Shown: positions 52,120 through 62,745 of the stretch, piece after piece
Layout of the letters: every line of letters starts with the position of its first letter
How positions within the stretch are numbered: position 1 is the stretch's first letter
Assembly: GCF_009690905.1 (NCBI RefSeq)
Contig: NZ_VOSW01000022.1
Coordinates: forward strand, 1 to 64,000
Reading direction: 5' to 3'
DNA from: Paraburkholderia madseniana
GTDB lineage: Bacteria; Pseudomonadota; Gammaproteobacteria; Burkholderiales; Burkholderiaceae
Length of the DNA: 64,000 nt
The notes under the pieces: generated by a model
Told to the model about the DNA's origin: nothing
The model's input: the letters and a program-made list of their open reading frames with translations, nothing else
Database searches by the model: none
Translations under genes and position numbers: made by a program

Positions 52120-52539
52120 ATAACATTTCGACGCAATTTACTGGGCGGGGCAATGTCGATGACGGTCAATGTCTCTCAGACTGCGCTGAGCAGCGCTACC
52201 AGCTCCGGGGTCTTGGCAGTGCGTGCCCGCGTTGCTTCGCCTGCGATATCGGCGGTTACGATCAGCTTCATAGACATATGACGTCATATAAATAAGGTCT
52301 CAGCCGGTATCGCGTTGAAAGAAATTGAAATTTAGTGATTTGGGGAAATTCGGGTAAATACGCGTCGAATAATTTCGACAAGGGGTCAATTCGTCTTGTA
52401 TGATGACGTATCTCGAAATGGATCTGCACGGCACCACGCCACGCCGCGGGCTGTACCGCAATCCTGCGAGATCGACGGCTCAGGTTTTGCGTTGTTTATG
52501 TCGTAAACAGTCAAACAATGGTTAACTGGATCGGTAGGC
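52120..52539. other. Intergenic region between tetR and the chemoreceptor
   Basis: No supported gene. It contains ATATGACGTCATAT, a perfect 14-base palindrome at 52276-52289, and a possible flagellar-type promoter at 52355-52381. Confidence 0.55.
52355..52381 (+). promoter_or_regulatory. Possible FliA (sigma-28) promoter of the chemoreceptor
   Basis: TAAA at 52355-52358 is followed after 15 bases by TTCGACAA (52374-52381), a 5-of-8 match to the GCCGATAA consensus. Chemoreceptor genes are commonly FliA-driven. Confidence 0.35.
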
Positions 52540-54096
52540 ATGCGTAATCTGACAATAAGACACAGTCTCCTTGCCGTCCTCGTGCTTTTCGCGGGCATGA
52601 TTCTGATCGGCGGCGTAGTGGGGGTGCTGGCACTTGGCCGTTCTAACGACAACGCTCGGCGTCTGCACGATATCGCCAGCCAGGAAGTGCTGGTCAACGA
52701 TGCCTATAAAGACTCCACACGCACCCGCGCCGCTCTGACGCGTGCGTATTCTGCTTTGAAAGAGCGCAATGACGAAGCGACCCGCGACTCGGCGCTCAAA
52801 AGTGCGGCCACGACATTGGAGCGTGCGGATCGTGAAACCCAGATGTTTCGCGATGCTGATAAATTTGCGGGGCAGGACGACGCGCTGAAGCAAAAACTCG
52901 TCGATTCTTCCAATACTCTGGCCACGATTCTGCATGCTGCGTTCGACGCCTTGCGGCGGGGCGATACGAATGCTTACGTATCGATCAACGATAAAGACAT
53001 CACGCTGGCTGGTGTCGCCTATTCGGCCAATGTCGAGAAGTTCCAGAACCTCGCTGAAGCACTTGCCAAGGATTCCGCCGCGCAAGGTGATCGTGAGTAC
53101 ACCTGGGTCGTCACGATGGTGGCGGCGGGGGTGGCACTGGCCCTTGCATTGATCGTCGCTGCGCATTTCGCTTTGCGGAAGATCGTGGTTCGTCCGCTGC
53201 AGATTGCATCTGAGTTGCTCAACCGTATCGCGGGCAGCGACCTGACCGTATCGATTCCGGAAGGGGGCAGGAGCGAGTTGGGACAGTTGTTTACGGCGAT
53301 GTCGCAGATGCAGACGGGCTTGGCGAAGACGGTGTCGAATGTGCGCGTGAACTGTGAAGCCATCCACGGTGGTGCGCGTGAGATCGCTGCCGGCAACCTC
53401 GATTTGTCGAGTAGAACCGAGCAGCAGTCTGCGTCGCTTGAAGAAACGGCGGCCAGCATGGAAGAGCTGACTTCGACCGTCAAACAGAACGCCGACCATG
53501 CCCGCCAGGCAAGCAAGCTCGCCGCTAACGCGGCGGACGTCGCACAGCGAGGCGGCAATGTCGTGCAGCAGGCAGTGCAAACGATGACGGCGATCACGGC
53601 CAGCTCGAACAAGATTGCCGAGATCACGGGGATGATCAACAGCATCGCATTTCAAACCAACATCCTGGCCTTGAATGCGGCGGTCGAATCCGCGCGAGCA
53701 GGGGAGCAGGGTCGCGGCTTTGCCGTTGTCGCCGGCGAGGTGCGCACGCTCGCGCAGCGCAGCGCTGCCGCGGCACAGGAGATCAAAACGCTGATCGCCG
53801 CATCCGTCAACGATATCCGTGACGGCAATGAACTCGTTGTCCAGGCCGGGCAGACCATGGGCGAGATTGTGGGCGCGGTGCAAGGCGTCGCCACCATCAT
53901 GGCTGAGATTACTTCGGCGACAGTTGAACAGAGCTCCGGCATCGAGCAGGTCGGGCAGGCCGTCAGCCAGATGGACCGGGTAACGCAGCAAAACGCCGCG
54001 CTAGTCGAGCAGGCAGCCGCCGCCGCGAGCGCACTTGAGCAGCAGGCGCAGGCGATGACGGATGCTGTTTCGGCATTCCGCCTCAATCGGGCTTGA
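52540..54096 (+). CDS. Methyl-accepting chemotaxis protein
   Basis: A 518-residue receptor. Membrane helix 1 is about residues 10-31. A four-helix-bundle-type periplasmic sensor spans about 32-185 and helix 2 about 186-207. HAMP follows (about 208-262). The cytoplasmic signalling hairpin has the hallmark tip ILALNAAVESARAGEQGRGFA. There is no C-terminal CheR/CheB docking pentapeptide, since it ends FRLNRA. The ligand is unknown, possibly an amino acid or organic acid. Confidence 0.93.
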   Translation: MRNLTIRHSLLAVLVLFAGMILIGGVVGVLALGRSNDNARRLHDIASQEVLVNDAYKDSTRTRAALTRAYSALKERNDEATRDSALKSAATTLERADRETQMFRDADKFAGQDDALKQKLVDSSNTLATILHAAFDALRRGDTNAYVSINDKDITLAGVAYSANVEKFQNLAEALAKDSAAQGDREYTWVVTMVAAGVALALALIVAAHFALRKIVVRPLQIASELLNRIAGSDLTVSIPEGGRSELGQLFTAMSQMQTGLAKTVSNVRVNCEAIHGGAREIAAGNLDLSSRTEQQSASLEETAASMEELTSTVKQNADHARQASKLAANAADVAQRGGNVVQQAVQTMTAITASSNKIAEITGMINSIAFQTNILALNAAVESARAGEQGRGFAVVAGEVRTLAQRSAAAAQEIKTLIAASVNDIRDGNELVVQAGQTMGEIVGAVQGVATIMAEITSATVEQSSGIEQVGQAVSQMDRVTQQNAALVEQAAAAASALEQQAQAMTDAVSAFRLNRA

Positions 54097-54248
54097 CCCG
54101 CATCCATATCCAGTAGAAGCATCTGTCGCGCACGTGCCGGGCTGGCAATGTACTGCCACCGGCCGCGGATATTCTTTCGAAAAGACTGAGGCGGCCGATG
54201 CTGGATGTTCATATTCGACGAATTCAACCATTTCAACGGAGTGTCACG

Positions 54249-55346
54249 ATGAGCGTTAGGGCCACCCTGGTCGCAGCAATCCTGTTTGCGGGTGCTTTGG
54301 GATCGGGCGTATCGCAGGCTGCTACGTACGCCTACGTATCGAATGCGGACAGCCAGGACATTTCTGTCTTCAGCCTCGACAAATCGAGCGGCTCACTCGC
54401 CGCAGTCGAGACCGTGCCGGTTGGGGGCACGGTCATGCCGATGGCGCTTTCGCCCGACCACCTCCGGCTCTATGCTGCGTTACGCTCCAAGCCGTATAGC
54501 GTGGTGAGCTTCGCGGTCAATCCGCTCGACGGTCGGCTGATCGAACTGGGCAGGGCGCCGCTTGCGGATAGCATGGCCTACGTTTCGACGGATGCGAGCG
54601 GCCGCTACCTCTTTTCCGCATCGTATGGCGGAAACCTTCTGGCAGTGAGCCGGATCGCCGCGAATGGCGTGGCGGGTGAAGTCCTGCGAACCGTCAAAAC
54701 CGGCCCCATGGCTCACGCCATACGCAATGCGCCCGACAATCGTTATGTCTTCGCATCGGTGCTCGGCTCGGATGCGTGGTTGCGTCTGAAATTCGATGCG
54801 TCGAACGGTCAGTTGACCGAAGACGCCGCGCCCGCCTATTCGTTGCCTGCGAAGTCGGGTCCGCGCCACTTTGTGTTCTCGCCGGATCATCGCTTTGTCT
54901 ATCTGATCGATGAGCTCGATGGCAAACTGCATGTGCTCGCGTTCGATAGCACGCGTGACAAAGTCAAACCCGTCCAGACCGTCTCCATCCTGCCGCCCGA
55001 TTTTTCCGGCGACAAGCCGTGGGGTGCTGATGTACACGTCACGCCAGACGGGCGTTTCCTGTACGCCACTGAACGCACGTCCAACACGCTGGCTGCCTAT
55101 CGGGTGAGCGCAAAATCAGGTGAATTGACGCGCATCGGCACGTATCAGACAGAAAAGCAGCCGCGCGGATTCAATATCGATCCGTCGGGCAAGTATCTGC
55201 TTGCAGTGGGTCAACTGTCGTCAAACCTGAGCGCTTACAGTATTGACCGCAACTCCGGCGCACTGGCTTTGATTGGACAGTACCCCGTGGGTAAGGGTGC
55301 GAACTGGATCGAGATCGTTGAGTTCGAGGGGACAAACGGCAATTGA
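54249..55346 (+). CDS. Exported lactonase-family beta-propeller protein
   Basis: A 365-residue protein, start at ATG 54249. Signal peptide 1-25 ends SQAAT. Seven beta-propeller blades follow, with repeated YAYVSNADSQDISVFSLD- and GRFLYATERTSNTLAAYRVS-like strands as in the 6-phosphogluconolactonase/YbhE group. Export argues against the cytoplasmic pentose pathway; a lactone hydrolase of another sugar or a binding role is possible. Confidence 0.9.
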   Translation: MSVRATLVAAILFAGALGSGVSQAATYAYVSNADSQDISVFSLDKSSGSLAAVETVPVGGTVMPMALSPDHLRLYAALRSKPYSVVSFAVNPLDGRLIELGRAPLADSMAYVSTDASGRYLFSASYGGNLLAVSRIAANGVAGEVLRTVKTGPMAHAIRNAPDNRYVFASVLGSDAWLRLKFDASNGQLTEDAAPAYSLPAKSGPRHFVFSPDHRFVYLIDELDGKLHVLAFDSTRDKVKPVQTVSILPPDFSGDKPWGADVHVTPDGRFLYATERTSNTLAAYRVSAKSGELTRIGTYQTEKQPRGFNIDPSGKYLLAVGQLSSNLSAYSIDRNSGALALIGQYPVGKGANWIEIVEFEGTNGN

Positions 55347-55487
55347 GAGCCGGGTCACGGGTGAGCAGGTCAAGTTGCACACGAACTGCCTTGTCACTCT
55401 GTGACGTTGGACGGTCAAGTGAAGAGCTTTGCGGATGAAGTTCCACGCGACAGCGCAGCACCGTCGCGCGGAACGTCAAGCCGTTAG

Positions 55488-55895
55488 TCAATCCTGCGGC
55501 CGCTTGCCGAAGAGCGCAGATGTGGCTCTCCCGGTAGCCCGCGCCCTGCGGATCGCCAGCCGCCACAAACGGCCCACAGTCGCAAGAATGCCGGGGAGGG
55601 GTGGCCCTGTCGTTGTCGGTGGGTCATCCTCTGAAATCATCGAAATGACCGGCCGGCCGAAGTGGCCTTCCTGCATCGGAAGATTCCAGTACTCGTACGG
55701 GTACAACATCCGGGCGAAGCGAATACGTGCATCGCATCCGCCATCGTGCCATTCGACGGTAGTGTCCCAACGCGTTGCCGACACAGGGCCCCGGGTTGGG
55801 TAGATCGCAGTACTTGCCACGCGGTCTTTGCTGCAATCGTCGGTTGCAGGTAAGCCGGATGGGGCCAACTTTGGGCTTCTTTCGTCCATGGTCAT
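55488..55895 (-). CDS. Hypothetical protein, uncertain
   Basis: A 135-residue frame with no signal peptide, membrane segment or domain that I recognise. A central FARMLYPYEYWNLPMQEGHFG stretch looks protein-like, but the flanks are Arg/Pro-rich as in non-coding GC-rich frames. It may be a remnant. Several overlapping frames of similar size make it doubtful. Confidence 0.2.
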   Translation of the reverse strand: MTMDERSPKLAPSGLPATDDCSKDRVASTAIYPTRGPVSATRWDTTVEWHDGGCDARIRFARMLYPYEYWNLPMQEGHFGRPVISMISEDDPPTTTGPPLPGILATVGRLWRLAIRRARATGRATSALFGKRPQD

Positions 55896-55932
55896 CTCCG
55901 CTGGTGATGCCGATCACGGAGACGCCACAAAC

Positions 55933-55968
55933 AAAAAAGGCCTCATCCGTATTTTCGGCGAGGCCTTT
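55933..55968 (-). terminator. Intrinsic terminator of the M20-MHS operon
   Basis: On the minus strand AAAGGCCTC and GAGGCCTTT form a 9-bp stem with a 15-base loop, followed by a T-run. It lies about 190 bases beyond the M20 gene stop, which may be the end of that transcript. Confidence 0.6.
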
Positions 55969-56158
55969 GAGCTGCGTTCCTGCTTATCTAACGCGCGTTG
56001 GCCTCCGATGGCATGCCCGAACGGACTGCCATGTGGCATTGAAACGCGAAGGAGAAGAGGTTTTGCGTCAGCATGGCATCAAGTTTCTTTGCAATTGGAA
56101 CGCGTGTCAACACATGTGTGTTGGGTCAAGCCGACAGTTCGTTTTCCGCTGAGCCTGC

Positions 56159-57364
56159 TTATGCCTCTGCGCCCGGATGGTCGAGATAGGCGTGGGCAAG
56201 CGCGACCCAGTACGACGTGCCAAGAGGCAGCAGCGCGTCGTTGAAGTCATAGCTCGCACTGTGCAACTGGCACAGGCCGCCCGCTTGTCCGGGCAAGCGC
56301 GCCGAGCCGTCGCCGTTGCCGATGAACGCATAGGCGCCCGGTTTGTGCAGCATATAGAACGCGAAGTCTTCCGACGTCATGGTGCGCTCCACGTTTTCGT
56401 CCACGTTCGCGGCTCCTACCAGGTCGCGCATGACGTTGCCAGCGAGCGCGGCTTCGGCCGCGTGATTGACAAGCGCCGGGTAGATGCGCGTGAAATTGAA
56501 CGTGAGCTCGATATCGAATGCAGCGGCGATACCTTCCGCCACTGTGCGCATGCGGCTTTCTATCATGTCGAGCACATCGACGCTGAAACTGCGTACGGTG
56601 CCGTTGAGCATCGCCTGCTCAGGGATGACGTTCACCGCGCTGCCTGCGTGAATTTGCGTGACTGACAACACAGCCGACTCGTTTGGATCGACGTTGCGCG
56701 ACACGATCGTCTGCCAGGCTTGCGCGATCTGGACGGCGACCATGACAGGATCCGCACTACGATGCGGCTGCCCGGCATGCGAGCCGCGTCCATTTATGTG
56801 CACTTCGAACGTGTTGCTCGACGCCATCAATGCACCCGGACGGATGCCGAAGTTGCCCGCGGGCATGCCCGGCCAGTTGTGAACTCCAAACACGGCGTCC
56901 ATTGGGCATCGATTGAACAGGCCGTCCTCGATCATCAGACGCGCGCCGCAGCCGCCTTCCTCTGCAGGCTGAAAGATGAAGTTTACGGTGCCGTCGAAAT
57001 GTCGATGCTGGGAAAGATAGCGCGCTGCGCCGAGCAGCATGGCGGTATGTCCATCGTGGCCACACGCGTGCATCTTGCCCGAGTAACGCGACGCGTGCGC
57101 GAACGTGTTTGCTTCGTGCATCGGCAGCGCATCCATGTCAGCGCGCAAACCAATGGAACGCTCGCTCGTTCCGTGACGCAGAACACCGACAAGTCCATAC
57201 CCGCCGATCCCTCGAACGACCGGTATTCCCCAGTCGTCAAGAAGACTGGCGATATAGTCGGACGTCCGCTGTTCTTCGAAACGAAGCTCGGGATTCGCAT
57301 GGAGATGTCGCCGGATACGGATCAGTTCGGGTTCAAAGGCGATAATCGATTCGTCGTAAATCAT
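56159..57364 (-). CDS. M20-family amidohydrolase (hippurate hydrolase-like)
   Basis: A 401-residue metallo-amidohydrolase. Ligand motifs are ACGHDGHTAMLLGAARYL (His, Asp, His), QPAEEGGCGARLMIEDGL (the paired Glu) and a late His. The dimerisation domain includes GSHAGQPHRSADPV. Members cut N-acyl amino acids such as hippurate or N-acetyl-amino acids. It follows the MHS transporter after 51 bases, so the transporter probably imports its substrate. Confidence 0.92.
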   Translation of the reverse strand: MIYDESIIAFEPELIRIRRHLHANPELRFEEQRTSDYIASLLDDWGIPVVRGIGGYGLVGVLRHGTSERSIGLRADMDALPMHEANTFAHASRYSGKMHACGHDGHTAMLLGAARYLSQHRHFDGTVNFIFQPAEEGGCGARLMIEDGLFNRCPMDAVFGVHNWPGMPAGNFGIRPGALMASSNTFEVHINGRGSHAGQPHRSADPVMVAVQIAQAWQTIVSRNVDPNESAVLSVTQIHAGSAVNVIPEQAMLNGTVRSFSVDVLDMIESRMRTVAEGIAAAFDIELTFNFTRIYPALVNHAAEAALAGNVMRDLVGAANVDENVERTMTSEDFAFYMLHKPGAYAFIGNGDGSARLPGQAGGLCQLHSASYDFNDALLPLGTSYWVALAHAYLDHPGAEA

Positions 57365-57415
57365 TTTCAGTTTTGGTGCGATCTGGTTTTTGGGGCATGC
57401 GACTGGACGATGTAA

Positions 57416-58735
57416 TCACTCGAGCTGGGTTTGGACCGTGTCCGGTTCCGGGTTGCCTTTGCCTTTGGTCATAAACAGCACCGGCACGCAGCTGATCAAT
57501 GCTGCGGTCGCGAGGTAATACCCGATCACAAGGCGATCGCCGGTGAAACCGATCAGCGTAGTCACCGCGACCGGCGTAAAGCCGCCAAACACCGTCACGC
57601 CGATTGCATAGGCAAAACCGACGCCCGTTGCGCGAAATTCCGTCGGGAAGACGTTGCCGAGCACGCTCGATGCACAAGCGGCGTAGCAGGCAAGCAGGAT
57701 CGCGATGGTGACCTGCACCACCACGAGCGTAGCGAGTCCGGGGTAATGGGAAAGCAGCACGAACAGCGGATAGGCGGCGATTGCCGTGAGTGCGGCACCG
57801 ATCAGCATGGGGGTACGGGTGCCGATCCGGTCCGACAGATGACCGATGATGGGACACATCGTCATCATCGCCATGCCATAGCTGACCTGTCCGACATAAC
57901 TGTCAAAGAGGCTTAGATGAACCTCGCGAACAGCGTAGGTCGTGAAGTAATTCGAAACGTAGGTGGCGATCGTCCAGAACACCATGATTGCCACGCCGGT
58001 TGCCACCTGGCTCCGGTATTCGACCAATTGCGTCCACAGGGCTCGGCGCGGCAAACGCTGAGATTGCTCGAAGACCGCTGTTTCATCGACAGAGCGTCGG
58101 ATGTACCAGCCGACCGGACCGATCAACAAGCCGAAGGCGAACGCCAGACGCCATGCGCCGCCGAAGATCTGCTCCTGGGTAAAGAGGCTCGTTAGCGCCA
58201 GTCCGACGAGTCCGGCGATCAGCGTGCCGCCGCCTTGCGACATTTGCTGGAAGGAGCCGAACAACCCCTTACGCGACGGTGGCGCGTTCTCGACCAGCAT
58301 CGCTACCGTGCCGCCGATCTCGCCGCCCGCCGAAAAGCCCTGGATCAACCTGCCAAGCACGATAACAATCGGCGCGGCAATGCCGATGCTCGCGAACGAC
58401 GGGCACACGGCTGGCACAACGGTACCGGCAGCCATGAGCAGCAGCGTGAGGCTCAAAGCCTTCTTGCGACCCGCACGGTCCGCGTATCGGCCGAGTACGA
58501 GCGCGCCCACTGGCCGCACGAGGAAGCCCACCGCGAAAGTGATGAACGTCAGAATCAGCGCGGCGAAGTCGGAACTGGCGGGGAAAAACGTCCGGGATAT
58601 GGGAACCGCGAAAATGCCATAGGCAATGAAATCGTAAATCTCAAGAAGATTACCCACCGATGCCGCTGCAACTGCGCGTCGGCTGGGCACAGCCACCCTG
58701 TCTGGTCGATGACCGACCGCTTTCACACTCGCCAT
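57416..58735 (-). CDS. MFS transporter, MHS (metabolite:H+ symporter) family
   Basis: A 439-residue protein with 12 membrane helices. MHS hallmarks are NLLEIYDFIAYGIFAVPISRTFFP near the N-terminus, ALVLGRYADRAGRKKAL and LGRLIQGFSAGGEIGG. Family members take up organic acids, betaines or shikimate with protons. It is divergent from a LysR gene, with the regulator's likely operator at 58804-58832. Confidence 0.92.
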   Translation of the reverse strand: MASVKAVGHRPDRVAVPSRRAVAAASVGNLLEIYDFIAYGIFAVPISRTFFPASSDFAALILTFITFAVGFLVRPVGALVLGRYADRAGRKKALSLTLLLMAAGTVVPAVCPSFASIGIAAPIVIVLGRLIQGFSAGGEIGGTVAMLVENAPPSRKGLFGSFQQMSQGGGTLIAGLVGLALTSLFTQEQIFGGAWRLAFAFGLLIGPVGWYIRRSVDETAVFEQSQRLPRRALWTQLVEYRSQVATGVAIMVFWTIATYVSNYFTTYAVREVHLSLFDSYVGQVSYGMAMMTMCPIIGHLSDRIGTRTPMLIGAALTAIAAYPLFVLLSHYPGLATLVVVQVTIAILLACYAACASSVLGNVFPTEFRATGVGFAYAIGVTVFGGFTPVAVTTLIGFTGDRLVIGYYLATAALISCVPVLFMTKGKGNPEPDTVQTQLE

Positions 58736-58803
58736 TTTGTCTGCTCACGTGTAGTTATGCGTGTCGGTACACTAAGCGCGAGGCGTGCTGCGGCACGCAT
58801 ACT

Positions 58804-58832
58804 CTTCAAAAATGGCAGCTATACTTTTGAAG
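58804..58832. promoter_or_regulatory. LysR-type operator between the transporter and lysR
   Basis: CTTCAAAA-N13-TTTTGAAG is a perfect inverted repeat (29 bases in all), placed between divergent genes at 58735 and 58859. The size fits the T-N11-A-type recognition site of LysR regulators. Confidence 0.55.
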
Positions 58833-58858
58833 CATAGGCATGCCCAACCCGATAAGAC

Positions 58859-59740
58859 ATGGAACTCCGACACCTTCGATATTTTCTTGCCGTAGCGGAT
58901 TGCGGCAGCGTAGCGGAGGCCGCGCGACGACTCCACATTGTTCAACCGGCATTGAGTCGGCAGATCCGCGATCTCGAAGAGGAGCTGGGCAGCGACCTGT
59001 TTCATCGTAACGCCAAGGGCGTACAACTGACCACGCCGGGCGCGCAGTTTGCCATCGATGCGAGACGTGTACTGAACGATGTGGAAGCGGCGCGCGACTT
59101 GTTCGTGCGCATTGCGAGGGGCCAGTCGGGTGCGTTGAGAATCGGACTCGCGCCGAACTACAGCTGGCATCCCGCGACGCTGAAGCCGGTTCGTGACTTC
59201 AAGATCACGCATCCCGATGTCACGATCATGCTTGAACCAGGGCTGGCAGCGAAGCAGTTGGCGCGGATTTCGGATGGCAGCCTCGACGGCGGATTTCTCG
59301 CGTGGCGCGACCCGCGCGATCCGACTTTCTCCGCGTGTCATCTGTTCGACTGCCGTCTCAAGCTCGCGATGCCGCGCCCCAGCGACGGGTCTGCGCCCGC
59401 TATGCCGGAGCGGTTAGCCAACCTAAAGGACGAGCCATGTATGTGGTTCGCAAGGGAAGTGGCGCCGGCGTACTACGATTTTCTGATTCATCAATGCCAG
59501 CTTGCGGGGTTTTCGCCGCGTATCGTGCCTATCGGTGGCGACGTATCGACGATACTCGGCCTAGTGGCAGCGGGCATGGGGTACGCGATCGTTCCTGAGG
59601 CATCCATTTATAGTTGCCCGAATCAGGTTGTTCTGATGGATCATGCGGACCTAACCCTATCTTATCCGGTCGAGTTTGTCTGGCGAACCGACACGGTCAA
59701 TCCTGTGCTGGAAGAATTCATCAAGGCTGTGGCAGGGTGA
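58859..59740 (+). CDS. LysR-family regulator (CbbR/CatM-like class)
   Basis: A 293-residue protein starting MELRHLRYFLAVADCGSVAEAARRLHIVQPALSRQIRDLEEELG, the typical LysR DNA-binding helix set; the effector domain spans about residues 90-293. Such regulators activate divergent transport and catabolic genes when their pathway compound binds. The divergent pair is the MHS transporter and M20 amidohydrolase. Confidence 0.92.
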   Translation: MELRHLRYFLAVADCGSVAEAARRLHIVQPALSRQIRDLEEELGSDLFHRNAKGVQLTTPGAQFAIDARRVLNDVEAARDLFVRIARGQSGALRIGLAPNYSWHPATLKPVRDFKITHPDVTIMLEPGLAAKQLARISDGSLDGGFLAWRDPRDPTFSACHLFDCRLKLAMPRPSDGSAPAMPERLANLKDEPCMWFAREVAPAYYDFLIHQCQLAGFSPRIVPIGGDVSTILGLVAAGMGYAIVPEASIYSCPNQVVLMDHADLTLSYPVEFVWRTDTVNPVLEEFIKAVAG

Positions 59741-59798
59741 CTTGAAAGTGTGAGCATCACATATCGTTCCCCGCCGTCTGTTATGAACACCGAAGTGA

Positions 59799-61205
<1,407 letters not shown>

Positions 61206-62063
61206 TTGAGTCTTTCCCTGGAAATTGATCTGCTGCGTTCGTTTATCGTCATTGCCGAAGTCCGGGCGCTCAGTCGCGCGGCCAACCGGATCGGCCGGAC
61301 CCAGTCTGCGCTGAGTCAGCAGATGAAGCGCCTCGAAGAAATCGTCGATCAGCCGCTGTTCCAGCGCACGGGTCGAGGGGTGGTGCTGACCAATCCCGGC
61401 GAACGCCTGTTGATCCACGCCCAACGCATTCTGCGCCTGCATGACGAGGCGATAGCCGATCTGTCCGGCAAAGGGCTGTCGGGGACGATCCGCTTCGGCT
61501 GTCCGGACGACTACGCCGCCGTTTTTCTGCCGCATTTGCTGCGCCAGTTCTCGAGCCAGCACCCGCATGCTCTGGTGGAGGTCATGTGCGCCCCGACTCC
61601 GCGATTGCTCGAACAACTGGAGATGCATGCGCTGGACCTTGCCATGATCTCGCTGCCGGACGACGCGGCGAATGACGACATCATTCGCCGCGAGCCGTTG
61701 GTCTGGGTGGGTTATCCGGGACTGGATTCCGCGCACTTCGATCCCTTGCCGCTGGCGGTTTCCGATCCCGATACGCTCGACCATGTGGCGGCCTGCGAAG
61801 CGCTGCAACGCGTGGGCAGGGCTTACCGCATCGCCTATGCGAGCAGCAGTCTTGCCGGCCTGACGGCCCTGGTCCGCTCGGGGCAGGCCGTTGCCGTTAT
61901 CACACAGACGGCAGTGCCCCCGGATCTCTGCATACTCAATGGCGATCCGGCGCTTCCATCCCTGCCTACCGTTGGCATTACCCTGAAGTTCGAGCGGGAG
62001 CGTCCCGCCCATCTGATTACGGTATTCGCGGAGCACATCAGGCTGACGTTGCCGTTGCTGTGA
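61206..62063 (+). CDS. dgdR: LysR-family regulator of dgdA
   Basis: A 285-residue LysR protein. The start is a TTG at 61206, giving MSLSLEIDLLRSFIVIAEVRALSRAANRIGRTQSALSQQ; no ATG fits the family N-terminus. The sensor domain starts near residue 90 (GTIRFGCPDDYAA). In Burkholderia cepacia DgdR represses dgdA and is relieved by 2-aminoisobutyrate. The divergent arrangement here is identical. Confidence 0.9.
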   Translation: MSLSLEIDLLRSFIVIAEVRALSRAANRIGRTQSALSQQMKRLEEIVDQPLFQRTGRGVVLTNPGERLLIHAQRILRLHDEAIADLSGKGLSGTIRFGCPDDYAAVFLPHLLRQFSSQHPHALVEVMCAPTPRLLEQLEMHALDLAMISLPDDAANDDIIRREPLVWVGYPGLDSAHFDPLPLAVSDPDTLDHVAACEALQRVGRAYRIAYASSSLAGLTALVRSGQAVAVITQTAVPPDLCILNGDPALPSLPTVGITLKFERERPAHLITVFAEHIRLTLPLL

Positions 62064-62187
62064 TCGAAGCCGGTAGGAAGTGAAATTTTTCTTCGCGGCG
62101 TGTCGATTTTGATAGTCTTCCTTCGTCGTCTCAATGGCAGCATGCGGCTTGCCTCCGCATTCAGCCAACCCTGACAGGAGATTTGCC

Positions 62188-62661
62188 ATGACGATTCAAA
62201 AGATCACGCCATTTCTTTGGTATTCCGATCAAGCTGAGGAGGCCGCTGCTTTCTATGCGAGTATTTTTCCGGACTCGCGCGTCAATCGGGTTACACCGGT
62301 ACCGGCCGCCGGTTCCACGAAGATGGTCGAATTTGTTCTGTTTGGGCAACCCTTCATTGCCATGAACTCCGGCGGGGGCGACCCGTTTAATCACGCGATA
62401 TCCCTTATGGTCGACTGTGCCGATCAGGCAGAAGTTGACCGCTACTGGAATGCTTTTCTCGAGGGTGGCGGTTCGCCCGAGGCGTGCGGGTGGTTGAAAG
62501 ACCGCTTCGGCGTCTCGTGGCAGATCGTTCCAGGCGATCTCATCAGGATGATGGCTGACTCCGATCCGGTAAAGGCAGGGCGTGTCGCTCAGGCCATGAT
62601 GAAAATGGTGAAGTTCGAGGTCGCCGCGCTGAAAGCCGCTTACTTGGGGACGGCGGAGTAA
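62188..62661 (+). CDS. VOC-family protein (PhnB-like)
   Basis: A 157-residue protein, start at ATG 62188 with AGGAGA before it. It has the usual TPFLWYSDQAEEAAAFYASIFPDSRV opening and DRFGVSWQIVP late in the chain, the PhnB or 3-demethylubiquinone-methyltransferase-like subgroup of the glyoxalase/dioxygenase fold. The metal-ligand set is incomplete, so its activity is uncertain. It stands alone. Confidence 0.9.
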   Translation: MTIQKITPFLWYSDQAEEAAAFYASIFPDSRVNRVTPVPAAGSTKMVEFVLFGQPFIAMNSGGGDPFNHAISLMVDCADQAEVDRYWNAFLEGGGSPEACGWLKDRFGVSWQIVPGDLIRMMADSDPVKAGRVAQAMMKMVKFEVAALKAAYLGTAE

Positions 62662-62745
62662 CAGAACGTCCCTTACATCGTGTGTGCCATAGAGCGCCGG
62701 TCAGGCTTGTCCGTTTCCAGCAGAAACTCCACACCCTCTGCCGAT

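Larger units (their letters stand above)
55347..56158. other. Gene-poor region
   Basis: No protein of known family. A 135-codon minus-strand frame (55488-55895) has no ribosome site or recognisable motif and is listed separately at low confidence. A terminator hairpin lies at 55933-55968. The region may be a decayed gene stretch. Confidence 0.5.

Noticed and set aside
55488-56158. A transposase remnant in the gene-poor stretch
   Set aside because: No DDE motif, terminal inverted repeats or target duplication could be found.
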